From assembly GCF_937616625.2 (NCBI RefSeq), contig NC_065571.1, positions 33,069,879 to 33,133,878 of the forward strand: a DNA stretch of 64,000 bases, in the 5' to 3' direction. Every line of letters starts with the position of its first letter. Position 1 is the first letter of the stretch. Shown here piece after piece: positions 47,527 through 58,931 of this stretch. Position numbers and translations under genes: made by a program. This DNA is from Mercurialis annua (lineage: Eukaryota; Streptophyta; Magnoliopsida; Malpighiales; Euphorbiaceae). The notes beneath the pieces are model-generated. The model was not told the origin of the DNA, did no database searches, and saw only the letters and a list, made by a program, of their open reading frames with translations.

Positions 47527-50312
47527 ATTAAAATTCGTCCTCGAATTTTCATAATTATAGTAATACTCTATCCATCAAGTATTGCACTTCTTAAAAATTC
47601 TTATTGCCCCTTATAAAGACTTAAAGTCTTACTTCTTATACTATACCTTCTGGAGCATAGTACACTTTTACCTTTAGAATCCATTGTTTTCATGAAACGT
47701 TTCACATCGTCGTTCTTTGGTGATCTTCCACTCACTTCCCATGAGCAACATTTCTGAATTTTTCCATTACTTGAATTACTTATCTAAAGTATTTTCCTCA
47801 CTTGTAGTCTACTACCCTTGAGTTTATGTCCATCGTTTTATCATTACTTTCCTTCTTATGATGCTTAACTTCACTCTAGTTGCTCGTAGAGTGAAAAGAT
47901 ACTATGTCCTTGTTGTTGATTGTTAGCTTTGCTGCGTTAACTTGTCAATTTCATGATCTTGTATCATGAGTCGAGTCTCTCTTAGAATTGCTCTATGGCA
48001 TATATACCAAACCTCGTTCAAATTGTCCATATATATGTCTACGTCTTTATCGAAGTGGTCTTGCTTAGACCATGAAAATCTTCTTATATTGTTTGTCTTT
48101 TCTGTGCTATCTACACACGGTTTCCATACGTGTGAAGTTTAACTTAATGTTTCCTTTTTATACTTCATGGTTTCCTGGTATTGAATCCCATGAAGTTGAA
48201 TGTACTCTTGGCATTACTTGATATGTCTCACATCCATCTTTTACAACGTATCTCATTTCTCGATTCTTTGACTCTATTGATCTATATCAGACTAGTATTA
48301 CTTTTCCTTTACTTAAGGTTGTATTCCTAATTTTCCAAATTGTCGATTAATTTAGTAGCCCATCCTTGTATGTAGCTACAATTATTCTTTACACTGCTTT
48401 GATCCGTCTCTCAGTGCATCCTTATTTTTCTCATATCCTTTCAATAACTCTTTGTCTTAGTGACTTATAGTTTTCATTAGACATTGTTCGTCTAATGACA
48501 CTTCTCTTTACGTTGATCTTCTTCTTTAAACTTTTATACTTCTACGCCGTTCATTAAAACAACTACGTTGCAGTTCTAAAACAATCTTGCTCCTGTTCTT
48601 TTATAATGTCCTTCATATGTATCAAGTTTAACTAATTAAACTTGAATATCTTTTTTTTTTTTATCATCATCATCATTGATGAACACCTTACCTTATTTCT
48701 GATAAAATTTCATTTTGCGTTGGCCTTTTATCTCGTAGATAAGTAATACTCTGAATTATGGAACTAACGTCTTTAGTTTCCTATAATAATTCTCAGTTTC
48801 CTTCTTGTAGTTTCCTTATAAAACCAACTTCTTGTGAATACTTTTGTTTACGACTTGTCCTTGTCGTAACTTGCTACAACATCTTGTAGTCCTTAGTTTT
48901 ATTTATCATCCTTCTTATACCTTCCGCAACTTATCTCACTGTCCTACGTATTAGTATCTATGTTTGTGGAACGCGTTCACTACTGACATGATTCTTGCCA
49001 TGTCATGTATATTATCCTCTAATGACCATTATCTGTGTTTTTACTTAAGACTTATTGCTACCATCTCACCACCATTGTACTACGTTTCCCACTTGTGATT
49101 ACCCCAAATCCTCAAGTCATAGGATTGTGGTTTGACATACGATAGCTACTCCTTAAATACTTATATTCCATTCCTCCAATCTTTGTGGCTTAACAATTAG
49201 AATGGCCATTTCTGGTTGTATGACTCCCTTACCAACATTTTTATGAAAAACTGTCGTCTAGTTCTCCATATGACGATCACAACGGTTAATTCCTTAATAA
49301 TCGTTGTGGTAATATCGTACTCCAATACCAATTTGATCCAACGATTTAGTCAAAAGATATCCTAATCTTTTCAAACTTGAAGGTTTTCCGGTACTATTTA
49401 GAATTCATTCCGTCAACTTATAAAGTTTATTTTCGTAGTATCAGTTCTTGGTCTATAAGTTGTTTACTAACTCTCACTATCATCTTGCTTATTCTTTTGT
49501 TAAACGATAAGGATCGATACTGATAATTGAAGTCATTGTTACACGGTTCCTCAGAATTCGCTTCTTCACACACTACTATCGTCGTGTAATGTCTCGCCGT
49601 CATCTATCGACATTGTCGTTGGAAAGACAAGATTACGTCTATTTAAATCCTAACTGCGAGGTAATAATCTTAACTTTTCGCATTCACAACTTGTCCTCCG
49701 TCGTCGCGAACTTAACAGTTGTTCTATTTCGGCACTACTTCCTATTATCCACAGAGTTCTGTCTAGTTATGCTTATTCAAAACCTTTCAAACTATTTGAA
49801 AATATTTTGTTTTGTCATACCGTATATGTTTATAAATATACTTGTAGATACATATGTGAGCTCACATTTGAAACAATTCTTTGTAAAATAATATATAATA
49901 TATTGTAAAATATGTACATAATTGTGGCAGGATGATGACAGCTCTCATCATCAAAGAGTTGCTTCATATCTATAAGCATTCATCTAATGTTCATGATGCA
50001 TGTTCTAATCGTATTCAATTTTCTTTCTTATTTATCATTTATGATATGTGTACTCCTAGTAGTGAATGCATAATGTAGTATGCTTATGACATGTCTGGCC
50101 ACAATCATGCGAGTTTCAAAACTTTCAGCAAAATTTTCAAGAAGTTCAAATCCTTTCTATAATTCTCTTAAACATTTTCAAGCTTCACTAGACTTTTCAA
50201 CTCTGTGGGTGATAAACCTAATCCAAATATTCGTAGGTAGACGATTGTCTTTACTAAACGCATAACAATTTATCATTTAATGCCAGTATATCAATAAGCG
50301 CAACATAAATAT
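47527..50312 (-). other. Non-coding internal region of the gypsy-type element
   Basis: In an autonomous element pol would lie between gag and the polypurine tract, but I find no protease, reverse transcriptase, RNase H or integrase motifs and no long frame on the minus strand. Composition on the plus strand is T-rich, with an 11-T run and ATCATC repeats near 48651-48675. A 100-codon plus-strand frame at 49589-49891 is antisense to the element and shows no domain. Confidence 0.7.
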
Positions 50313-51347
50313 CTAACTTGCACGTAACGTAATAATACCTCGGTTGACGATATCGCGGTTTGAAGTATCTTGAGCATGTTGTGCTGTTCCACTTGTCGTA
50401 GCTTGTTCCCATAGGTTAATGGGTTCACTTGGACCAACTCTTGAGTTTCCAAATCTACGCCTATTCCTCATTCGCATGTTTCTTCTCCGTCCATAACCTT
50501 GAACTTGATGTCTATCTTCATAGACATTCCATCGAGTATCTCCATGAGGTTCCCTAGCCATTGGTCTTGCTTGCTGATCAAAGGGATCCATCATTCCTGC
50601 CTGAAATCTCTCTTGTCTTAAAATAGGGCATTCTCTTGCAAAATGTCCAAATTGCCCACATAGAAAACAAGCGCCCATCTCATAACGATAAACACCTAGT
50701 TGTTCTCGACACATTGGACAAGCTGATGGTATGAGGTCTGAATATCTTAACCTGAGATTTTGGTAGATATGATCACCTCTTACACGTTCAACATTCGTGT
50801 TTGGGTTAACTCTTATAGGTTCTTGTAGATTTCTGGGCCTTACCTGTGACTCATGGGTACCTTGTCCGGATCTTTCTAACACTTCCGGTGCACCATTAGG
50901 AAATCTAGATCCTAATATGGTTAACTGCCTACATGCCAACATCTCATACCTATTCTCCAGCTCACTAATACGTTGACCTTGTTGCTGTATAAGCTGATTC
51001 ATATTTAATACAGAACTTTCCATAACAGCAATTCCTGGTAGCAATTGATTTATACTGATGTTGGGTTGTGGTTGTTCTTCTAATACTGGTGCCTCTTCTT
51101 CAAAATCTTGATTCATATTATCTTCTTGATCATCAAGTTGTTGCTGCATTTCTAATGCATCCTCCATTCCAGCATTACCTTGATTTTCAACTTGTTCATG
51201 GTCTACTTCTTCCATCTGTACATGTTCATTTTCCCTTATGAAATTAGAGGATCCACCATAAGCCTCTTCTACACCTTGTGCACTCATAGCATGAACACCC
51301 AATTGCCTTTGATCTTCCATTCTTCTACTAACACACAAATCGTTCAA
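50313..51347 (-). CDS. Gag-like protein with CCHC zinc knuckle, lacking capsid domain
   Basis: This 344-residue frame is the only intact gene of the element and sits where gag belongs, about 340 bp after the primer-binding site. Residues 41-140 are rich in Glu, Gln and Asn and include a likely coiled coil (about 105-136). Residues 227-240 form a retroviral-type zinc knuckle, C-X2-C-X4-H-X4-C (CFLCGQFGHFAREC). It is preceded by a second Cys pair (C210, C213), a layout known from gag proteins of plant chromoviruses of the Tekay/Del type. A basic Arg/Asn-rich tail (about 284-300) may bind RNA. I cannot see the usual capsid-domain pattern between the N-terminus and the knuckle, so the protein probably binds nucleic acid but may not form particles alone. 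Start could be residue 1 or the Met at residue 10. The intact frame in a young element suggests selection or recent origin. Confidence 0.75.
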   Translation of the reverse strand: MNDLCVSRRMEDQRQLGVHAMSAQGVEEAYGGSSNFIRENEHVQMEEVDHEQVENQGNAGMEDALEMQQQLDDQEDNMNQDFEEEAPVLEEQPQPNISINQLLPGIAVMESSVLNMNQLIQQQGQRISELENRYEMLACRQLTILGSRFPNGAPEVLERSGQGTHESQVRPRNLQEPIRVNPNTNVERVRGDHIYQNLRLRYSDLIPSACPMCREQLGVYRYEMGACFLCGQFGHFARECPILRQERFQAGMMDPFDQQARPMAREPHGDTRWNVYEDRHQVQGYGRRRNMRMRNRRRFGNSRVGPSEPINLWEQATTSGTAQHAQDTSNRDIVNRGIITLRAS

Positions 51348-51687
51348 TCTACTACCGAATCATAAACTAAACAATCGCAACACGGCTATACCATACTAAC
51401 ACGAAAAGCGCACATCCATATAATCAAATTTCCACGCAAAAGCAACATATAAGCGTCTCAACGAACATTTAAACATAAGTTGAATGTCTATGCATAAGCA
51501 GAATATCTACACATGCGTATCTCATCAAACAATCCTATCGAATGAACAAACAGCCTCACATCCTAGAGAGGAGAGTTGGCAATTTTAAAATCAAATGAAA
51601 ACTGATCAAAGACATGACTCGAATCTTATGTGCTGCAGTAGTCCTTAGGTAGACTGACACACAAAGCAGTGGTATCCTGGACCAACT
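51348..51687 (-). other. Leader between primer site and gag-like ORF
   Basis: About 340 bp of untranslated minus-strand leader. No feature beyond the adjacent primer-binding site is evident. Confidence 0.6.
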
Positions 51688-51699
51688 GCTCTGATACCA
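51688..51699 (-). promoter_or_regulatory. Primer-binding site (initiator-Met tRNA type)
   Basis: On the minus strand the sequence reads TGGTATCAGAGC four bases after the 5' LTR end. It is complementary to the 3' end of plant initiator-Met tRNA, which primes minus-strand DNA synthesis. Confidence 0.9.
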
Positions 51700-51703
51700 A
51701 CTT

Positions 51704-54700
51704 TGTCACGACCCAAAATCGAGGGTCGAGACCGGCGCAAGGGAGTGGGAGTGGTAGCTCCGAAACCCGTAGCAAGCCTAAAAACGAGTAGAAATTTTTC
51801 GCAATTCAAACATATATCAATATGTAAAATGTTTTCAGAAAATTTCTTTATACAATACAATTATATAGATTTCAAAATATCTAAATTACTTTCTGAAAAC
51901 CGATGCGAAACGATATTAGAAATCAGGGTCTTAATAAGCGATATCTAGCATTTAGCATTGCCCTGTTTCAACTTATGCCAATTCATAAAATAATAATCAA
52001 TTCCATTCATGGATAATTGGTAAAGAAATAACACGAATAAAAAGCGTGATTTATATAAACTATGAACATACATTTATCATCTCAGAGTTAATAGCAAAAT
52101 ATCGTTTGACACAAAATATTATTTTTATACTGACATCTACTGACTGCTGCAGCGCTAGGATTTGAAGCATACTTCAATACATATACTTAAAATATTGCAG
52201 ACTTCCGGAACAAGAATGGAAGTCCTTGCCTTCAAAATACTATCACCTGAAATAAAACACTGTTGGGGGGTCAGACGACGCTGAGTGAGTTCATATAATA
52301 CTGCAGACAATTAATAAAAACAAAACATATTTTTATGTATCCAAATACGGAACCGAATGAAACCCTAAGTTCATTATGTTTCTTATTCATTACATTTATT
52401 ATTCATTATGTTCTTCCGATTACGATCATACCGATACAATTCAAAGCTTAGTTATTGGCCCAGGTCCCGAGATAGTTCAACCGAGTTAAATGGGAGAGAT
52501 ACAGGTCCCGAGATAGTTCAACCGAGTTACCTTGTATCTCGATTAATGCAGTCCCGAGATAGTTCAACCGAGTTACTAGCATTAATCATTTTCTGATGCA
52601 GTCCCGAGATAGTTCAACCGAGTTACTAGCATCAGTCGATATTAAAGGATATTCTTTATGGCTTCATATTTTACTGAATATTCGTTTGTATTTTATGTAT
52701 ATTCAGTTTATTATGACTGGTGTACACACAGTTCTATTGTTGCCCAATAGATAGCTCGTTTCATCGGATCTATATAAGGGTTTTAAAACATTTAAATGCA
52801 ATAAAACAATTTAAATAAAGCATTTGATAAAATAATGCAAGTATTAAAAATCGACAGTATTAATATAAACTCACCACTTGCTATTCCTAGTTTCCAAACC
52901 GGATAACGCTATGTCACGCTCCTCGAGTTCCGGGTCTCGTCGGTAGTTGCCTCGCCGGGTCTACACAAATACGATAACTAGACTCGATTAAAATGGATTC
53001 TAATCCGAAGGCGTTCTAGCTATATAATACTTAGCGAATAAATTCATTTCTATTGCCTCGGAATTAATCGACAATCTTTTAAAAATATAACTTCGTGTAA
53101 TAAATAACATTAGTCCAAATGTTATTTATTAGTTATCCAATTTTGCTAAATTAAATTAATTATCGAGATAATCGATAATTAATTTAATAATTCCCTTTTC
53201 CATATTTTATAATCAACTTTAACTCAAAATGTCAAATTAATAATCAAATCATTAACGAGTTAACATTTTGTTAACTCAAAACTAGTTTTTCCAAAACTAG
53301 CTTAACTAGTCGACTTTGAACTATTAAAACGTTCCCGGAAAATAGCCCAAGTACCAAACAAACTTAACACTCTTATAGTCCGTAATCCCATCTACAATTT
53401 TCCTTTAGGTTCTAGACTGAAATAATAGTCCTAAAGTGTTGAAAATTTGTCCCGAAGTTGATTCCCTAAAACTGTCATATTTGGCCGCAAAACATTCCAC
53501 CATGGCTGCTGTTTCGGGCTAAGAAACAGAGCACGTAAACTGGTTATAATCCAAAATAAATTTAATATTCCTATAGTCCATGACGTTCTTTACAACTTTC
53601 ATTTAGACCTCGGACTCAAAATCAAACTCGAAGGTGTCGGAAATTAGCTCCGAAGTTGCCTCCCCGGGCTGATTTATTGACAGCAAAACAGCCCTAAGGG
53701 CTGCTGTTTGCAGTCAAATCTGCAGCTATCATGCCACTGTTGTGGCAGCGGCTGTCCCACATTTTTGTTCTTTGTTCCGTAACGAACACAATGACACCAA
53801 AACCGACTCATTCCGACATTTCGTCAGCTCGCAATCCTCTCTCAAAGTTAGCTCCTCGCTATGTACTAATCCTTGTTTTAACTTATAATTTTTCACTTAT
53901 ATTAAAATTCTAACATTAGACTTAAACACCATTCTTATTATCATATAACCAACTTCATTTTAACTTTAAATATGTATCTTTTATACATTTTTCTTGCTTT
54001 TAGAATTATCTCTTAAAAACGCTTCAACGTCAACTTAAATTGTCGTAACTATTCGTCGCGAAACCTTTAAACAAACTCTTATTAATCCGAACCAATTACC
54101 ATTCGAATAGGGGCTGTCTTAGTGTCAAAATTACGCTCCCTACGACGGCCGAGGGCTGCAATTGCAGCCCTCTAAGAGCTGCTCAGCTCTGCTCGCAAGA
54201 GCAGAGCTGAATTCTGCTCTTGGCAGAATTCTGCCTTCGGCAGAATTCTGCTTGTGAGCAGAATTTTTGCTGCTCTTGGTGAGCAGCAATTGCTGCTCAC
54301 TGGAGCAGTTTCCGGCCGTCGGAGTCCGACTCCGACGTGCTCTCGAGGCCTAGCGAGATTCTTCCATTTATAAACTCAAAGCCAACTAATTCCAACTCTC
54401 AAATTCACGAACACACACACTTAATCCAATATTTAATCTCCACAAAACCAATTCAAAACACATCCAAATCTAAAACCATAAATTATACCTTGTCCGTATA
54501 TGAGTCGACTCTTCAACCGAAAACAAGTGTCGGAATTCCAAGATATGCTCGCCGCCGTGAGAAGTGCTCAAAAGAGCATGATGGAGGTTGAAGAAGATAG
54601 CTTCGGCATCTTGAAAGGATGAGGGTTTTGGTTTATTTGTTCCATCTAATTGTTGATATGCAAGAGTAAATGAAGAGGTGGGATAATAGGTGTCCTCATT

Positions 54701-55253
54701 TGATTGAAATGAGGGGAAAAATAACCATATAGGTGTTTGAAGTATGCACCGCTTGCACTTAAACCTTTAAATTTCAATTGCTCCAATTTAATCCAAGTCG
54801 TTTTCATAATTACGCGGAACCTTGACGGTTATTCTTTATTGATAAATAATGGCTTCCATCGCATTATTTATTTATCCGGATCCAAATAATTTATTTATAT
54901 CATTTTTCTTTTTCCGATATTCAAATTCCGCTAAATAAAATACTTTTGTCCAAATTTATAAATTTAATCTTAGCTCCTTTATTTTATTTTACGAACTTTA
55001 TCGTAAAATTTATTAACTCGGGACTTTCCATTTAATTTTATTTTACTTTATTGATTTCTTCTTAGTCCCGCTAAAAATCCAATTTATAAAACAATAATAT
55101 CCACTTAAATTATTATTTTACGATAATTTTTAGTAGACCCGCTTCCGTCTAACTTCTTATTTCTCGAACTTAATTCCGATGTCCTTTATTAAATTCTCGC
55201 ACTTACGCCTCGTAGCATTTTAGTTGGTACTCTTAAAAATGCGGGGTATTACA
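51704..55253 (-). mobile_element. Gypsy-type 5' LTR (3,550 bp)
   Basis: Direct copy of 43964-47513. The four 25-bp repeats (52464-52625), palindrome cluster (54151-54336) and TATA-like site (about 54366-54373, minus strand) are all retained. For the minus-strand element this is the promoter LTR. Confidence 0.92.
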
Positions 55254-55258
55254 AAATG
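55254..55258. repeat. Target-site duplication of gypsy-type element, right (AAATG)
   Basis: Matches AAATG at 43959-43963. The unoccupied site is visible at 62441 region of the copia 3' LTR (GAGAAATGTGAGTGACTG). Confidence 0.93.
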
Positions 55259-55682
55259 TGAGTGACTGAGAAGGAATTTGTCCCTCATTTATTTGAGTAA
55301 GATATCTATGGGCCCCTTGAAGAAGATAGACTGAAGGAAATGCATGGCCATGCTAATTGATAAGGAGTTATCATTTTCAGTCTACTTAAAGTCAAGAAAC
55401 TAATGATTGAATATTATAAGGATGACATGACTATGCCTTATATTCAATCTGGATATCGAGTGACAAAGGGATTAAAATATTATTGTAAATGGTTAAATCG
55501 GATTGTCGATATTCATTTAACTTGGGTAGTCATAATGTCTTGCTAGAGGCCACTTATGACTTGTGGGCTGAAATAGGGATTTCGGGCCTACTGCCAACGT
55601 TATATGAACCTATTGGGTCACACACTAAGAATAGACCCAAAACAGTTATGGGTTGTACAAGCCCAATGTGATTAGTGATTAA

Positions 55683-55683
55683 T

Positions 55684-55727
<44 letters not shown>

Positions 55728-55729
55728 CG

Positions 55730-55767
<38 letters not shown>

Positions 55768-55769
55768 CG

Positions 55770-55803
<34 letters not shown>
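55683..55803. repeat. AT-rich long palindrome in copia 5' LTR
   Basis: Two TA-dinucleotide tracts flank ATTCGTAATATA and its inverse TATATTACGAAT, with further TA repeats in the centre. Together they form an almost perfect inverted repeat of about 100 bp. The 3' LTR has a single arm only (62866-62925). Such tracts can extrude cruciforms and are prone to slippage and assembly error. Confidence 0.85.
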
Positions 55804-55810
<7 letters not shown>

Positions 55811-55989
55811 TATATATTAATTTGAAAATAAAGATAAGTGTTTTCCTTAATTTATTATTTTTAAAGATAATAAATAATTAATATATATGGATGATTATCA
55901 AAAAGGAGTTTTTGATAAACATAAACTTGTAAGAATTGCAATGAGATTGAAATTCGAATTTGTCTCAAACCCTAATGTTATTGTATCAC

Positions 55990-55997
55990 TATAAATA
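55990..55997 (+). promoter_or_regulatory. TATA box of copia 5' LTR
   Basis: TATAAATA in the last third of the LTR, conserved at 63097 in the 3' LTR. Confidence 0.6.
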
Positions 55998-56335
55998 CAC
56001 ATTAAGCAATTGGTTTGAGAATCAAGAAATTCATTATTCACTAAATCAATAAAATTCGAAATTTCTTGTGAAGCAATAGTGCTAGCACACAAGCACTAGT
56101 TTTGGCTAAGGTCTGTTCGTGTGGATACTCGTAGAGGACACGTTCTTTTGGAGGCGTTTCTGATCCGAGGCCAGGTATCACCAAAGTGAACCACCTCCTT
56201 CCTTCTTACATTGCTGTTGAATTCGACATACAAGTAAGTACTTATTCTGTTAATTCAAATTACATGGATCTTGGTTTGGGTTTTTAGATAAATTTTTGAA
56301 ATTCCGCTGCGTTATGAACCGAAAAAACCCAACAG

Positions 56336-56347
56336 TGGTATCAGAGC
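56336..56347 (+). promoter_or_regulatory. Copia primer-binding site (initiator-Met tRNA type)
   Basis: TGGTATCAGAGC begins two bases after the LTR end and is a perfect match to the usual plant initiator-Met primer site. Confidence 0.93.
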
Positions 56348-56654
56348 TGCTTGTAATTTGATTAATAAGATTCTGAGTATGTATGTGATATATGCTTATT
56401 GTATGTTTTGTTTTGAAAAAGGGGTTGTTTTTCGAAACGGTTTTTGAAGGAATTATAATTCGTTCTAATTTTACATAAAACGTTTATGTGATTAATTGTA
56501 TGAAAAACAATATGAATAATTAATTTGATTAATCGTTTAATGTGATTAAAACTTTGAATATACTGTTCTAAATTAATATTACGTTTTAATTTGATTAAAG
56601 ATTTTGTAGTATTAATGTTCATACGAATTGATAAGAAAAGGGGAAACAGATTAA

Positions 56655-56900
56655 TAAAACTGTTTTTGAATAAGGATTAGTAAACTGTTTATGAAACTGT
56701 TTTAATTCTATTAGGAAAACTGTTTTTGAATAGGATTAGTAAACTGTTTGTGAAACTGGTTTTAGTTCAATTAGTAATTCTGGTTTGAATAGGATTAGTA
56801 AACTGTTTGTGAAACTGTTTTGATTCTATTAGTAATTCTGTTTTAAATAGGATTAGTAAATTGTTTGTGAAACTGTTTTAATTCTACTAATAAAACTGTG
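56655..56900 (+). repeat. Minisatellite in copia leader, four units of about 58-59 bp
   Basis: The segment GGATTAGTAAACTGTTTGTG (with variants) recurs at about 56673, 56732, 56791 and 56848, each followed by AAACTG and an ATTCTATTAG-type spacer. Diverged relics continue to about 56970. Confidence 0.8.
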
Positions 56901-57149
56901 TTTAATTATGTTATGAACAAAATTTATAAAACTGTATTTAATTCTGCTATGAGCCGAATTAATGAAACTGTTGTTATTTAAGTGTTAAATAAATTGTTTC
57001 TGAACAGTTTTTAAGATGCAGTAATTAGGGTTTTGGGGTTATTTTAATCTGTTTTGAACATATTAAAATAAACCGTAATCAATTAAGATTACTGATTTCG
57101 GATAAAGAAATTTTAATTCTGTTAAGTGTAACATGTGAGAAAAATTTCT

Positions 57150-57263
57150 GGACCACCGCCTGGGGCTCTGCCCCCGGGCCCCGCCAGGGGCGCTGCCCCT
57201 TGGACCCCGCTAGGGGGACGCTGCCCCCAGACCCCGCCAAGGGGCCGCGCCCCTTGGCCCCGC
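57150..57263. repeat. GC-rich hairpin repeat island
   Basis: About 114 bp of strongly GC-rich sequence in an AT-rich leader. Units pair runs of CCCC with GGGG around GCTGCCCC / GGGGC motifs (CGCCAGGGGCGCTGCCCC, CTAGGGGGACGCTGCCCC) and repeat at intervals of roughly 23-30 bp. The RNA would form stable stem-loops upstream of gag. Confidence 0.75.
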
Positions 57264-57941
57264 TGATACACCCTATTAAGGACCGTTATCCTTTTAAGCC
57301 GGCGTGTTTTTGTCATGTATTTTATTTTAATACTTTAATGATAAATTTTAAATATGATTTAAATTATCATGAATAACATATTTATATGATTGTTGTTAAA
57401 TATGATTTAAAATAGTGAAATAATATGTTTTTAATGTTTATCTTATTGGTTATATGCTTTGCATGATTATTTTATATGTGATAAGATAGGATAACTAAAT
57501 AGGATAAATAACAAACCCTTATTTAATATTAAGTCTTCAATATACCTCCCATTGTAATAACACTTATCAAGACTTAGATTGCTATGTATAGGCTATGCCA
57601 AAGCATGATGTAGTCATCTAAGTAAGATAAGTTGGATAAAAGTGATATCCATATGTTTGATTTGGTTAGATAGAATATCAAGATTACATGTGATGTTAAT
57701 ATTCTGTGTTCAAGAATTGCATGAGATGTAATTGGTAAAGTGTTACCTACCTAAATAAACCACACTTAAAGTGATAAGCCAAAGCTTATTTGAAGTAGGG
57801 TGAAATATGGATCTTGTCCCACTATTATTTTTCAATTGTTGAAATTATCATTAAGGGTTTTTATATGAATTATGGATATATATTGTGGGAATTTTATTGT
57901 GCCTTTTATTAAATGCTACTTGTATATTTATTATTGTAGAG

Positions 57942-58931
57942 ATGGCTACAAACACTACACATACTTTATCAGTGCGATCAATCCTTGAGAAGGATAAGCT
58001 CAATGGCACTAACTTTCTGGACTGGTACAGAAATCTAAGAATTGTTCTTAGGCAAGAAAGAAAGGAATATATACTTGATCAACCCCTCCCTGAGGAACCA
58101 GCTCCTGCTGCTACTAGAGCTCAAAGGGATGCTTATACGAAGCATCTCAATGACTCTACTGATGTCACTTGCATTATGCTTGGATGCATGGAGAATGAAC
58201 TCCAAAAGCAAATGATGGAATTGGATGCGAACACCATGATTACTGATCTCATGGAAATGTTCCAAGAGAGAGCAAGAATTGAAATGTTCAATACCATCAA
58301 GGATTTGCTTTCATTGAAGTTGACTACTAGCGGCTCAGTTAGTCCTCATGTTTTGAAGATGAAGGGTCATCTTGAACATTTGGACAGGCTCGGTCTCCCA
58401 ATTGCCCAAGAGTTGGCTACAGACATTATTCTCCAATCTTTGCCTGAGGCTTATGATGGTTTCATCATGAACTTCAATATGCATAATATGGAGAAGACCA
58501 CCACAGAGTTGCATGGGATGCTTCAAACTGCTGAAAAGAACATCAAGAATGAGATTAAGGATGTTCTTATGGTAAACAAGGGAAAGGGTATGAAAAAGTC
58601 TGGTAAGGGCAAGGGAAAGGCTTTCAAGAAGTCTAAACCCAAGTCCAAGCCCAAGACCAAGGATGAACCCAAAGCAAAACCGCCAAAGGAAGGAACCTGC
58701 TTTTTCTGCAAGGAACCTGGACATTGGAAAAGGAATTGCAAGAAATATCTGGATGATCTGAAGAAGAACAAGGGTAGTGAGACTACCACTTCAGGTATTC
58801 ATGTTATAGAAATTAATATTTCTATTTCTGATTCATGGGTATTAGATACTGGATCTGGATCTCACATTTGTACTAATGTGCAGGGTCTCAAAAGGAGTAG
58901 AAGTTTGACAAAAGACGAAGTGGACCTATGA
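57942..58931 (+). pseudogene. Copia gag and start of protease (broken polyprotein)
   Basis: This is the first open segment of the gag-pol polyprotein, 329 codons from the ATG at 57942. An in-frame ATG 57 bp upstream (57885) gives a hydrophobic extension atypical of gag, so I prefer 57942. Residues 1-190 are the helical gag region, with KLNGTNFLDWYRNLR near residues 19-33 typical of plant copia gag. A Lys-rich stretch (about 213-248) precedes the zinc knuckle CFFCKEPGHWKRNC at residues 253-266. The aspartic protease active site DTGS is at residues 302-305. Gag would package element RNA and protease would cut the polyprotein. Translation stops at TGA (58929-58931) inside the protease; the next segment continues in the same frame, so this is a point nonsense mutation. 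Confidence 0.9.

Larger units (their letters stand above)
43964..55253 (-). mobile_element. Non-autonomous gypsy-type element with giant LTRs (11.3 kb)
   Basis: Two direct LTRs of 3,550 bp each (43964-47513 and 51704-55253) enclose 4,190 bp. The flanking AAATG duplications (43959-43963, 55254-55258) and the intact counterpart at 62431-62446 in the copia 3' LTR prove the insertion. On the minus strand the order is LTR, initiator-Met-type primer site, gag-like ORF, about 2.8 kb non-coding, purine tract, LTR. Protease, integrase and reverse transcriptase are absent. It would have to rely on proteins of a relative in trans. Confidence 0.93.
55259..56334 (+). mobile_element. Copia 5' LTR, right part
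   Basis: It resumes the 5' LTR after the nested insertion and ends CCCAACA at 56334, directly before the primer site. It matches 62438-63439 with about two dozen substitutions plus a large length difference in the TA tract. The TATA box TATAAATA is at 55990-55997 (63097-63104 in the 3' LTR), about 30 bp upstream of the likely transcript start. Confidence 0.93.
56348..57941 (+). other. Long untranslated leader of the copia element
   Basis: About 1.6 kb separates the primer site from the gag start. It is AT-rich apart from a GC-rich island (57150-57263) and contains a minisatellite (56655-56900). I see no coding sequence; an 86-codon antisense frame at 56362-56622 has no features. A TATTATTGTAG-AG sequence just before the gag ATG looks like a possible 3' splice site, which I cannot test. 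Confidence 0.65.

Noticed and set aside
49589..49891. 100-codon plus-strand ORF within the gypsy-type element
   Set aside because: It is antisense to the element, in a region without conserved motifs, and has no recognisable domain; its hydrophobic composition follows from T-rich sequence.
47527..50312. Degenerate pol of the gypsy-type element
   Set aside because: I looked for protease, YxDD-type reverse transcriptase, RNase H and integrase motifs on the minus strand and found none; a profile search would be decisive.
57122..57316. 64-codon minus-strand Gly/Pro-rich frame
   Set aside because: It is an artefact of the GC-rich hairpin repeats in the copia leader; no start context or homology is visible.
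58035..58789. Minus-strand frames opposite the copia gag
   Set aside because: These are shadows of the gag coding frame, which carries clear zinc-knuckle and protease motifs on the plus strand.
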